The notes under the pieces: model-generated | What the model was told of the DNA's origin: nothing | Databases searched by the model: none | Seen by the model: the letters and a program-made list of their open reading frames with translations, nothing else | Translations under genes and position numbers: made by a program | Shown here: one piece after another, positions 47,064 to 56,968 of the stretch | Position numbering within the stretch: the stretch's first letter is position 1 | How the letters are laid out: each line of letters begins with the position of its first letter | Assembly (NCBI GenBank): GCA_035610365.1 | Contig: CM069433.1 | Location: forward strand, 134,434,545 to 134,498,544 | Length of the DNA: 64,000 nt | Source of the DNA: Aquatica leii | Taxonomy: Eukaryota; Arthropoda; Insecta; Coleoptera; Lampyridae | Direction: 5' to 3'

Positions 47064-47105
47064 GCGACGTTTCGTGTTCTAGATGAACACTTCATCAGTC
47101 TCGCT
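47064..47105 (-). ncRNA. Hammerhead-like motif, second design, left copy
   Basis: On the minus strand: CTGATGA, an extra A, GTGTTC, loop ATCTA, GAACAC, GAAAC, GTC, GC. Helix II has six perfect pairs. Helix III would be only AC with GU and no loop, which cannot close in one molecule, but ACGU is self-complementary and could pair between two RNAs. An extra base after CUGANGA is known from one viroid hammerhead. Helix I is weak in this copy (GA against GC). Confidence 0.6.
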
Positions 47106-47319
47106 CCTTTATTGTAAGAGACACATTTTTAATTATTTAATCAACATAAACAAATAAAATGTATAATTATATGACTAACAAACATCAATTAACGTTAGAA
47201 AATTAAAAAAATTTGAACGAACTAACACTGTTATAATTATAAAAAAGTGATATTTATTTTTTTTTTAAATTTTAGTAACTAACCAATCAATAAATAAATA
47301 TAAAATGAAGTATAACAAT

Positions 47320-47445
47320 GTTAACAATTACTTACCACTAAGTCAAAAAAAAGCTAATGGTTAAATAAAATATTTTGTAGTGTTTTTAATTAAATGTTTT
47401 ATTTAACCATTAACATTTTTAGCTCAGTGGTACGTAACTGTTAAC
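47320..47445. mobile_element. Small fold-back element
   Basis: 126 bp that are almost wholly self-complementary. GTTAACAATTACTTACCACT at the left matches GTTAACAGTTACGTACCACT read inward from the right, and TAATGGTTAAATAAAA recurs inverted near the middle. No coding capacity. Probably a MITE inserted between the arms. Confidence 0.8.
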
Positions 47446-47538
47446 AATTCAAAAGTGTTTGATGGCAGAGCCATCTCATAGTATAATTTTACTATGTGTC
47501 TATAGTTAACTGGCTATAAACGACGGAAAATACGTGAA

Positions 47539-47582
47539 CTACTAGACAGCGGTTTCGCCCTTTTGGGGCTCATCAGTAGTAG
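47539..47582 (-). ncRNA. Hammerhead ribozyme, consensus type I, left copy
   Basis: On the minus strand: CTACTA, CTGATGA, GCCC, loop CAAAA, GGGC, GAAAC, loop CGCT, GTC, TAGTAG. Helix I has six perfect pairs, helix II four, helix III two (A-U and C-G), and the site is GUC. Every conserved hammerhead position is met. It should cleave after GUC if transcribed. Confidence 0.85.
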
Positions 47583-47811
47583 GAGATACACTCTAATGTT
47601 GTTCCCACAATTGCATCGACGCCCCTTATAGCTTATATTTACGTATTTTCCGTCGTTTATAGCTATTTACAGTTAACTATAGACACATAGTAAAATTATA
47701 CTATGAGATGGCTCTGCCATCAAACACTTTTGAATTGTAACTTCGTCGTACTTAAATATAAGCTATAAGGGGCGTCAATGCAATTGTGGGAACAACATTA
47801 GAGTGTATCTC

Positions 47812-47855
47812 CTACTACTGATGAGCCCCAAAAGGGCGAAACGGCTGTCTAGTAG
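47812..47855 (+). ncRNA. Hammerhead ribozyme, consensus type I, right copy
   Basis: On the plus strand: CTACTA, CTGATGA, GCCC, CAAAA, GGGC, GAAAC, loop GGCT, GTC, TAGTAG. It is identical to 47539-47582 except in the helix III loop (GGCT against CGCT). The lack of change in the paired and core bases fits selection or recent duplication. Confidence 0.85.
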
Positions 47856-48027
47856 TTAGTTTAAAAATTATTGAATATCACAATTTTTATAATTATAGCA
47901 GTGTTGGTTCGTCAATTTTTTTCAATTTTCTAACGTTAATTGATGTTTGTTAGTCATACAATTATACAATTTATTTATTTATGTTGATAAAATAATTAAA
48001 GATGTGTCTCTTGCAATAAAGGAACGA

Positions 48028-48064
48028 GCCTGATGAAGTGTTCATCTAGAACACGAAACGTCGC
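48028..48064 (+). ncRNA. Hammerhead-like motif, second design, right copy
   Basis: Same motif as 47064-47105 in the inverted right arm: GC, CTGATGA, A, GTGTTC, ATCTA, GAACAC, GAAAC, GTC, GC. Here a 2-bp helix I (GC with GC) is possible. Confidence 0.65.
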
Positions 48065-48140
48065 AAAAAACTGAAGTAGTTGCTTTCCCTACCTCCTATA
48101 AGAAGTGATCATTAATTTGATCATTACAAAAATATAAGTC

Positions 48141-48455
48141 ATTGCCAGGAGGCAACCGTTCTATCAAGAATCCTGTACTTTTTTAATTGTTTAACGTTGG
48201 CTGGTAAAACCCTCATACTATTCGAAAAATGAGAATAACTTAATAAGTACTTGTAGTTGGGTTAAAAATAGCTTTACAACTAAGGTTTTAGCAGTTCTTT
48301 TGTTTGTAGCGCTTAGTTAGTATACCAATAATATCAGTGAGCATTAACCTACAATGAATTGTTGGCTCAAATAGATGCAGTAACGGAATCTTCGGTTCCA
48401 CTGTAACAAAACGGCAGAGGTGACCATAATTATTTTTAAAATTATATATAAATCT
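48141..48455. other. No gene seen
   Basis: AT-rich DNA just outside the inverted-repeat element, with no recognisable feature. Confidence 0.5.
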
Positions 48456-50400
48456 GTGTCAATTACGCGTGAGGTATGGACTTTCGACTGCGGACCACTT
48501 CATTTAATCGAAACAAAAAAACGTATATAAGCTGCCGTCTAAACCGAAAACTTCTTTCTTTGCAACAACCCTTCCTGTTAAATACCTTCTTCCCCGTGAC
48601 CCGTTCCTGGTAGAAACCTTCTCTTCCACGACCTAATCCTGGCAGCACCTTTACCTGACACCTGGGTTTGCTTGAGATTAATATTTTGTGACTTAATGTT
48701 TTGTACCTGGCTAATTCTTTCTTGAACCGATGCTGATTCTGTAATTTTGTTTAAACCGACTAATAAACCCTGACATTCTCGACTACTGTATAACGACGAC
48801 CGGCTACTCTCAAGGTTTGATTATTAAATTATCTCTATCCGGTATAATAACCCCTAACAACGTCAAAACGTCCTCCCTCAACGTTGACTACAATCTTCCG
48901 CATTATCCAGTTATTTGCAACCACCGAACCTCAGTCACCTATGTAATTAACGAATCGCTCACGCCAGGTGTGTATCGGATTTGTTAAACGTGAACTAAAT
49001 CTACCAGTTCGTTTCAAAGACACATTTTCAACCATAAACGTAGTTGAGTTTAGCGCATTGATTGATCACGCAAGCTAGGTTGACTTAGAGTCTTATTTGG
49101 CACCATTTACCTTTTATTTTGGTATGATGTTTGTACCGTATGAGATTTATTCTTGGAACGCCCACTTTTTACTGCATTGGGAGTGATTGCTGTCAATTCA
49201 TTAATGTTTGACATCGAATTATCGACGAAAGGAAACTTACTTTTCCGGTGACTGTGGCCTACTTTGCATATATGTTCTAACGTAAGTGCCCAGCAAAGTT
49301 TTCACTTCTGATTATTCACACTCATCCATGGTATAAATGGGTGTAATATTTTCGCCACTTTGTGAAAATTTTTCTGGGGTAAGCATTACTCCATATTATT
49401 GTGATTTACTTTAATTTTCCCGTATTGTCATTAGCGGTTTCTGGATTGAATCTATTCAAGTGGAGATATTAAAACCCGTTTTGTTGATTGGGAAAATTGC
49501 TATGATGACGTCATGCCACGTTAATTAAAGATATCGAAACCTTCGCTAAATTAATATAATTCTCTACCGTATTAAGAGGCAATCTTACCGAAACTACATA
49601 ATTAATGGGGTAAACTTGGCGCGTTTGGTTTTCTCATTAATCGTATGAATTGAATCAAGTTTACTTGTGATAACATCGTATGTACGTGTTTGTTATATTT
49701 CAGCAAATGTTAACTATCTACTTGCATTATTCGAAGGAAAACTAAATTGTGAATATTATATTTCCTACTTTAGTTCTTTTCATTTACGTTGTCAGTTGGT
49801 TGTACACATGACTGTACGCACATGTTAGGTTGTTGTCACAATTAACTATAAAACTTTTTCTCTGTGTGTAGCATATTATTAGACGGTGCACTCTGATTCT
49901 CTGTACTATCGAGAATTGTATTTTCGTGTTATAATTAACAAATTTAAATTTATTCTTTTAGAATGTAAAAGTTAGGCCAATAAATTTAATTTTTTGTACG
50001 GCGTGTTGCCCAACCGAAGGTGGCTTACTTCAACAACTATTGTCTATAATATTGACCTACGTTCTAGCGTTTGATCGCACTTATGTACATTTATCTTTTT
50101 TTCTTTCTAACTTCTTTTTCTGTGATAAAATAAATATACTCGTTGTTACAATTGTGCTTTGTCATTTGTTCTCTTTCAGCTTTGGATAGATTGAAACGGT
50201 ACACGGTACCCTAATCTTTCACCGTTTTGGCGCCTTTTTAAATTGCTTGTAACCTGTAATTTTCGTATTTTTCCAGTGTGTACGTTAATTGATTTAATTT
50301 TTACCACCGCTCTTACCGGCCATTTAAGGAAAATACGCTGTGTAATCTGGTTTAGCAAAACGAGACTTGGGACGCCAATTTAAAAAAAAAATTTTTTAAA
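48456..50400. other. Less AT-rich block without recognisable genes
   Basis: Base composition is visibly richer in C and G than the flanks over nearly 2 kb, and no frame of note is open. A TATATAAG word at 48524, followed by transcribed-looking C/T-rich DNA, and AATAAATTTAAT-type words near 49980 would suit a long LTR or an old transcription unit, but no repeat partner is in the window. The frame 50176-50358 on the minus strand has no firm match. Confidence 0.35.
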
Positions 50401-50528
50401 CTTCTTTAAGCACATATAGATTTGCGCAGATTATTATATTAACAATAAAAAATGTATTTATTAAATAAAAACTATATTCATAATGTGTTTATTAAATAGA
50501 TATTTTATATTTTTTTATACATTTTTTG

Positions 50529-52136
50529 TTAATGATAATAATCGGTAATCTGCTTCTGACATGCTTCTAATCTTTGTTTTTCTAAAAAATCATGAACTTG
50601 ACACACATCTGTAATTTGGGATCTTTTGCAGTTTCTTAAGCATACTGATTAAACAGCATAAAAACTTGGTATGCTTGTTACCGTGAAACTGATGTAAGCT
50701 GCTCGTCTTCTTCAGCGTTTTCTTCTTCACTTTTATTGTTTCGTGGAATCGATGAAATAATTTCCTCTGTTGTGAGACCTCCTGTAGTTGCCAATTCTTT
50801 GTCTACATTCTAAGAAATTTCCATTAATGGTTCAACTACACCACGATTTTGTAAGTAACTTCAAAAAACTTCAAATTATTTATTAACTGGCTAAAAAATG
50901 CTTTTATTATTAAGGGATCACATATAAGTGATCACATTTTTACTTCAATGTCTTTCAATAAGCCAGTTTTTAAAAACATTTTCTTAACGTTTGCAGTTGT
51001 ACACAATCCCATCCTCTACGTAATAAATGAATTGCACTAAGCAAAGTAAATTTATATTTTTCATTGTCGTCAATTGCAGCCATTCTCTTACGTAGTAGCA
51101 AACGGCGATTATGCACTTTTAAGTTTTGGATGATAGTCTGATCCATTGATTAAAAATGTATACATTTGTTATCTAAACTAAAAAAACTGTACGTAAACTT
51201 ACCTGGATACTTGCTGTAGCATTGGGTAAAAAAATGCAAGTTAATATTACATAAGGTGAGTTTGGGATGAGCTGGACAATTGTTCACCAAAAGCAAAATC
51301 CTTTTGCCTTCTATTTTAAGTTGCCGATCCCATTTACGAAGCCATTCTTCAAAAATGAGGCCTATAAGTCAAATGCAATTTAAAATTTTAGTTAAATTAA
51401 ATATAAAGACTTACTTATCATCCATGTTTTTTTGCTTTTATATTCCACCAGTAATTTAGCATTTTTGAATCATCTATAATTTGCCGATTTTCCAATAACC
51501 AGCAAAGGAATTTTTCAGTACCACTCATATTCGATCCTACAAGAATGGGAATTTGTTCTTCACTTAATTTACCGTGAAATGGTTAGTTTTAAACCACAAT
51601 GTGTTAGTTGGAAGTAACTTCCAAAAAAGGTCTGTTTCGTCGACATTAAAAATATCGTTAGGCAAATAACTGGCTATCAACTTTTCTAAAACAGTGTTTT
51701 TCCAATTGTTATTATTTTTAATGTCTACATTGCCAATTTTATCTTGTTGGGTTTTAAAAACGATGGAATGCTTGGCCTTAAACCTTGTTAGCCAGCTATC
51801 TGGTGCTTAAAAGTCTTCATGTATGAGTAATATTGCAATTACTTTTTGCCTACAAAAGATATGTTTAGAAATCTTTTATTTAAAATATCAATCAAAAACC
51901 TTTAAAAGGAGACTATTTACAGCTATATTTTGGTTACGAACTTGCTTCAACCACTTCAGTACAGACTCTTCTAACGGTGTCAACTTTTCCCGTTTAAAGT
52001 GTGAACCATCTTCAACGACTAACAGAATATCAACCCTCTTTTTTAAAATTTCTCGAATTGTAGATTTTGCTAACTTAATTTTTTTTGCTAATTCACTTGT
52101 TTTATTTTTTGTAGAATACACATAATTGACATTCAC
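50529..52136 (-). pseudogene. Tigger/pogo-type transposase with two 53-bp introns
   Basis: The start (ATG at 52136) gives a helix-turn-helix: NKTSELAKKIKLAKSTIREI. Then come LEESVLKWLKQVRNQNIAVN and the DDE core with IFNVDETDLFWKLLPTNT (first acid). TWM is followed by an intron at 51362-51414 (GTAAGT to TTATAG), whose removal gives TWMISLIFEEWLRKWDRQL. ILLLVNNCPAHP has N where D is usual (second acid). A second intron at 51150-51202 keeps GTAAGT but ends in AA; removal gives NATASIQSMDQTIIQNLKVH. The C-terminus EACQKQITDYYH resembles the PCNA-binding tail known in pogo-type proteins. Several other shifts and stops disable it. A CAGTCTACTACCG word, read on the minus strand from 52353, may be its right end. 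Confidence 0.8.
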
Positions 52137-53286
52137 AATGCAAACACATACAAATCGGTTAGGTTCAGCTGCTAGCGTTATTTGCTTCGGATTTTTTTTT
52201 AATTTGTTCTTTTAAATTCGCGTTGTTTTGAATTTTGCGTTATTTCGAATATTCATTTTATATAAAATACATCATGTACTTCCAAATCATTTAAAAATCG
52301 CAGTATTCTGATTATCGTGTTACTTCGGTTGACTTTATTTCGGTAGTAGACTGCAATCAGTTTTTAGATATAGTGGAATAAAACTACCCAAACTGTATAA
52401 TTTATTGTAAAAAGTACATTTTAGTTTATAGAATAAATTTATGTTAATTGTGTTCGATTTAATGACGCTTTAAATTCAATCCTGACGACCTGAGCTACCG
52501 GAGATCGTTACCCCACAAAAAATGAAAAAAAACTTATCCATGTTCCTTTCACGTCTACAGCAAAGTATGAGTCAGATATTGACATTGACTATGTTGATTC
52601 AGTGACTGACAAAACATAACAACCCGATCAGCTCCAGCCTCATCAGTGTTCACTGGTTCAAAGGAATTATAAAGTAGACGAAGCAAGTGGAAACGATTTT
52701 TCTGTATGGGAAAAGTTGCATGTACCGTTACAATACTTAAACTTTTAGTTCATAGATGAAAAAAGGCCACACGTTTATGTGAATATTATGTTTGCTATTT
52801 ATATAAACTGTTCTATTTACTTTTCGAATTATAGATAAACTTTGAAAATCTATTAGACTTGTTTTGGCGTTGTGAACAAAAAATAATGAAATTAATTGTA
52901 GAACAATTGGAATTATGCGTTGTTCAATGTCAAAAATTTTGGAATTTAAACTTTTGTCTTAAATGCGTCTATATTGATTGCAGAATCTCAATGTCTGCCG
53001 TTTCTGCATTTGCCATTTCTTTCGACAATATTTGAAGTTTTTACATTTAGCCGATATTCTAAAAATGTCGGTGCGTAATGCTGAAGGGTATGAATATATA
53101 AAATACGACCATTACTGCAACATTGTAACGATATTGTTGCCACAGTTTTTTGTTTTGATTGCATTTAAAGGTAGAACAAGCCTCTAACAAAACATGTCTC
53201 TGAAACCTGCCAAAATAGTGACCTATAAACGAGTTTTGGTAAGTTAATAACACTTCCGATGGGTTTTTATGTTATATTAATATTGG
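52137..53286. other. No firm gene; weak coding-like trace
   Basis: At 52560-52750 the plus strand reads KYESDIDIDYVDSVTDKT and VDEASGNDFSVWEKLHVPLQ, an acidic then mixed run. It could be the N-terminal part of the piggyBac-like copy whose C-terminal part lies at 54640-55030, with the Crypton-like copy inserted between. This is a guess. Confidence 0.3.
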
Positions 53287-53300
53287 CATCGTAGAAAACG

Positions 53301-54280
53301 ATGGATATAGACCAGGTTTCGTCTGTAGAAATGGAATGTACACCACCGGAAGTATGTGAAGCCGCAAAAAATAATTCCCTTAACCTATTACCACCTAAAT
53401 CAAGGGACAGATACAAGTTTTTCTACAAACAATTTATGGACTGGCAAAACAAAAAAGGAACAAAATTAGTTTTTTCTAAAAATGTACATTGGAGAATTAT
53501 CTCAACAACTCCAGTTCTTGGTGGACGCAGTATTCTATGCTTCAAAGTATGCTTTGTGTTCATCATGACATTGATATAACAAAATATTTGAAATTAAGAG
53601 CACTACTGAAGCGTTACTCAGACGGCTACAAATCGAAAAAGTCAAAAACTTTAACATCAAAGGAAATTAATCGTTTTATCCGTTAAGCTCCAAACGCCAA
53701 ATACCTTATTATCAAAGTCGCATTGATTGTTGGAGTTACAACAGCTAACAATTGATGATATTACAGATCTGAGATCTGCTGTTTTGATTAAAATACCAAA
53801 CAGTAAAACAAAGAAACTCGCGCTTCACAATTACCGGTGAATTTTACAATATTTTTCAGAAATATGCGGCGTTTAGGCTACCAAATATAAAGGAGTTTCA
53901 TATCTTTTTAAATTACAAACATCAAAAATGTACAAGACAACCGGTAGGTGTAAACAAACTTGGCAGCATTTCTAAACAAATAGCCATTTATTTAAACTTT
54001 CAAAATCTGGAACTATACACAGGACATTGTTTTTGTCGGTCCTCGGCTACCATTCTTGTTGACGCAGGTGGAGACATCACTACTCTTAAACGCCATAGTG
54101 GATAGAAGTCTACTGCTGTCGCCGAAGAATATATTGATTAATCAGTTAACATTAAAATGAAAATTGCAGATAAAATTTTAAGTGCCATTACTGATTCATC
54201 ATCATCAAATGTTAGAACAGAACCAGAAATAATCGATTCATTGCCTATAGATTCTAACATTCAATATATCAGACAGTGAC
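53301..54280 (+). pseudogene. Crypton-like tyrosine recombinase (copy 3, most complete)
   Basis: From the ATG at 53301: MDIDQVSSVEMECTPPEVCE, LLPPKSRDRYKFFYKQFMDW, then in another frame WWTQYSMLQSMLCVHHDIDI, RYSDGYKSKKSKTLTSKEIN and KYLIIKVALIVGV. After further shifts come LQQLTIDDITDLRSAVLIKI, QPVGVNKLGSISKQIAIYLN, LYTGHCFCRSSATILVDAGG, DITTLKRHSG and KSTAVAEEYID. This holds the tyrosine recombinase box: H, then the place of the catalytic R (C here), the H/W region and the tyrosine of EEYI. Such enzymes cut and rejoin DNA through a covalent tyrosine link. There are at least four breaks. No intron at the site used in the 42.8 kb copy. Confidence 0.8.
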
Positions 54281-54639
54281 ATATTCTCTCAACTCCAATT
54301 CTTCAAAAACTCCCATTTATAATTTGACTATTAATTTCAACAATTATAAAAAATAAATATTTTGAAATACTTAAGTTACTGTTTTCAGTGTCGTAGGAAA
54401 AATACTGTACAAAACTCGCCGGAAAGTGTTATCAGCATATGTGCACTCATTAAAAACTAAAACAACTGTGTTTGCTGGGCACTCGCACGCTATCCCTCAT
54501 TTTCCATGCTTGTTATGTAATATACTATTAAACTATCAAACGATTTGATAAACAATAGTTTTGTTTATCAAATTTACAGTAACATGCAGAACAAGTGTTG
54601 CAAAGAAATACGTTAGGCATAAAGGAAAATGTTCTTTGT
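54281..54639. other. No gene seen
   Basis: Contains a short dyad GATAAACAATAGTTTTGTTT with its ATC close at 54547-54569. Otherwise AT-rich, possibly the 3' flank of the Crypton-like copy. Confidence 0.45.
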
Positions 54640-55035
54640 CTTGTATCAATTAGTAGACTACAATAAATTTGTGGGTGGAATTGACCGGTTTGACCAACCC
54701 ATCACAGCTATTTCGATTGGATAAAAAACCCAAAAGATAGTGGATTTCTATTACGTTTTGGACGTTTTGATAGTGAACTCATATATACTCTAACTATGAA
54801 AAGTTAACGCATTTACAATATACATCTTAATTGGCAAATAAATAGCTCGGCAACTTTATTACAAGGAAGAAAACTGATTCACGTAGGAAAGATCTTTTTG
54901 ATGGTGAACACGTGGCTAAAAAGACAACCTCAAAGAGCTGCAAACATTGAGTAAATGACGGTGTGCAAAAAAAGGACAAGAATTGCGTGTTCTGGGTGTG
55001 AAGTAGCGCTTTGTTTGTTTAGCATTTTTGAATAA
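54640..55035 (+). pseudogene. piggyBac-like transposase, C-terminal piece
   Basis: The plus strand reads LVDYNKFVGGIDRFDQ, matching the MGG-VDRFDQ signature near the end of the piggyBac DDE domain. Then VDFYYVLDVLIVNSYIL fits the following helix, and RCAKKGQELRV with CEVALCLF-like residues fits the cysteine-rich tail. It is a different family from the 9.4 kb copy. About 130 codons remain with several shifts. A second piece lies just downstream on the opposite strand. Confidence 0.65.
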
Positions 55036-55137
55036 ATTTGCACATTCTAGTAATAATAATTTTTTACGTTACACAGTCTATATATTTTTATTCCATACCT
55101 GGCTGGTTTTAATTTTATGTAGATAAGGAATAGAGAT

Positions 55138-55371
55138 TTACCACGAAATGGAACAAGCTGTATGGAAATGCTTCCTTATTAAGTCTGTACATATATTGTC
55201 ATATATAATGAATCTCAATATATCCTTCATTTTATTTCGATTCATTGTGGCAGGAAAATCGTTCATGGTAATGCACGATTTTGATGAGTCTATAATTCTA
55301 GCATCAGCTTTTGACATGTTTTTAGTGAATCGGCAATAATAAATAGACCTATAAATATTTAATTTCAGCAA
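55138..55371 (-). pseudogene. piggyBac-like transposase, N-terminal-domain piece
   Basis: The 77-residue frame includes DARIIDSSKSCITMNDFPAT, then MNRNKMKDILRFIIYDN and DLIRKHFHTACSIS. This matches the MSRNRF-x-x-ILRFLRFD-N segment at the start of the piggyBac catalytic domain. It lies on the opposite strand to the C-terminal piece at 54640, so an inversion or two separate insertions are needed. Confidence 0.6.
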
Positions 55372-56606
55372 ACTCTCGAATGCCTTCTTTGGTGTAACAA
55401 TGTTTTTACTATAATTGTTAAGGCCAGGTTTGTTGATTAAAATTTTGGAAACTACCGTTTTACAGATGTTTTTTTACCACACAGCAACATACTTAATCAA
55501 TTAGTTTTTATTTTATTTTATTCCTAATTACTTTTCAGATTATTATATTGATTTTCAAAATAAACTTGGGGGAAAAATTATTAATGTTCAAAACAATCAA
55601 ATTAAATAAATACCATAAAAATATAAACGCTGGGATACCTTGGCAAAGTCAAATTTAAATCGCAAGTGTTGACTTCTTATAATAGATTTTTATTAACTAT
55701 TGCAAATACAATTCATTTAACAATTATAATTTTTTTTATTAAACTAAAATAAGTTTAAATACTATTAATACCATTAATGTCACTCAAGAGTCCCGTTTCT
55801 ACGTTTTATTCTCTAGAGCGAAGAAAAATATGTTTCTGTTTTATTTTGGCAACTTAGTAATTTTATAAAAAAGTACTTTGTAAGTGCTTTGTGTGATAGT
55901 TATTATCAGTTGTGGCAGGAAAACACAACAAGGGCGAGAAGTCTGTTTCTTATTGTGTAAGTGAAGGGCGATTCCCTTTTGCTAGTCCCCTACGATAAGC
56001 AATAGATACTATAGAACTGTGATTTATATTTTTTCGCCCTTTTTTAACAGAAATAGAGTTTCATTAGTTTGAAAAAAACTAAGAAATGGTATTCGTCAAG
56101 TATCACATTGTCACAATTTTATAGCAACTAAGTATTTTGGGATTAATGAATTTAGTAAAGATTATCTAATTCTATATTGTTACTAAAATAATTTAACAAA
56201 TATTTGTTCTATAAGGTCTTTTTGTCTAGAGAAACTTTTAATTTCTGAAGTAAAATAACAAAAAGTGTTTAAACATTAAACTTGAAAGTCATACAAAATA
56301 CACCGTATTTCTGAGATACGACTACAAACTCAAAAAGTAATTCCCGTGTGTCGTTAAATGAAAAATTTGTTTTTAAGATTTTGGTCGAAACTGGTCCATT
56401 TTTGAGATATTTGGATTTAAAGTTTTCAGGCCGATCCTGACTATTTAAATAAGTGGAGATTGACGGTTGCTTTTAACTATGTGGTAAATGCTGTGAAATC
56501 CGTATGTTAAAACGTCTTAATGTATTCTTTTTATATTTCATTTAATTTTCCATAATCTAAACATTAAATTTTTATTAAGTTGTCTAAAACACTGCAGACA
56601 AAAATC

Positions 56607-56672
56607 AACCCAACGTGCAGCTGTATTAGGAAAAATTTATAGCTGCACAAAAACCGAACCACGGATTGGGTT
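56607..56672. repeat. Interrupted palindrome
   Basis: AACCCAA pairs with TTGGGTT outside, and TGCAGCT with AGCTGCA inside, around an AT-rich centre. Confidence 0.65.
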
Positions 56673-56902
56673 TCTTACAAAAATATATACACTATTTTGT
56701 ATAAATAATGATAATAATGAAAAATGTAAATAAAGTAGTTGCAAATACAAAAAAAATTAAACAAAACTGTAAAAAATCTAAACTGTGTTTTTAATTCGAC
56801 TTTTTTTACTGAACCTGTACATAGAAGTAGCAATAACTGGTAACAAAAAATAAAAACGGTTTGTCAATAATTAATAGTATGTTGAGTAAGAAAGGGTAGT
56901 TA

Positions 56903-56968
56903 TTACCAACGAGTATGAAAATTTGGAGCCGAACCAAAGGCGAGTCTGCAATTCATACGCGTTGGCAA
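56903..56968. repeat. Imperfect palindrome with AGCCGAACCAAAGGCGAG centre
   Basis: Left arm TTACCAACGAGTATGAAAAT pairs with TTGCCAACGCGTATGAATT read from the right, with three mismatches and one gap. The centre is GC-rich compared with the flanks. Confidence 0.75.

Larger units (their letters stand above)
47444..47860. repeat. Interlocking inverted repeats X-Y-X'-Y'
   Basis: X (47444-47534) is inverted at X' (47641-47737). Y (47535-47640) is inverted at Y' (47754-47860). Marker words are GATGGCAGAGCCATCTCATA in X and its inverse in X', and CTCTAATGTTGTTCCCACAA in Y with its inverse in Y'. Each Y carries one hammerhead. The order is not that of a simple hairpin, because Y lies between X and X', and X' lies between Y and Y'. 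Confidence 0.85.
44150..48140. mobile_element. Large inverted-repeat element with hammerhead motifs, containing nested insertions
   Basis: The left arm is 44150-44201 continued at 47036-47275. The right arm is 47868-48140, inverted and roughly 85-90% alike by eye. Shared words include ATGATCAAATTAATGATCA at the ends, AGGAGGTAGGGA, the hammerhead segment, and ACTAACAAACATCAATTAAC deep inside. The left arm is split by a 2.83-kb insertion flanked by AGGGA. The space between the arms holds a fold-back element and a second set of inverted repeats. No protein is coded by the arms. The hammerheads suggest descent from Penelope-like terminal repeats. Confidence 0.75.

Noticed and set aside
50176-50358. 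Minus-strand frame with KWPVRAVVKI
   Set aside because: It faintly recalls the C-terminal region of LTR-element integrases, but nothing around it supports this.
51823-52125. Plus-strand frame of 100 codons
   Set aside because: Antisense to the N-terminal part of the Tigger-type transposase at 50529-52136.
53059-53253. Minus-strand frame and its plus-strand partner at 52978-53187
   Set aside because: Low complexity, overlapping on both strands, and no known motif.
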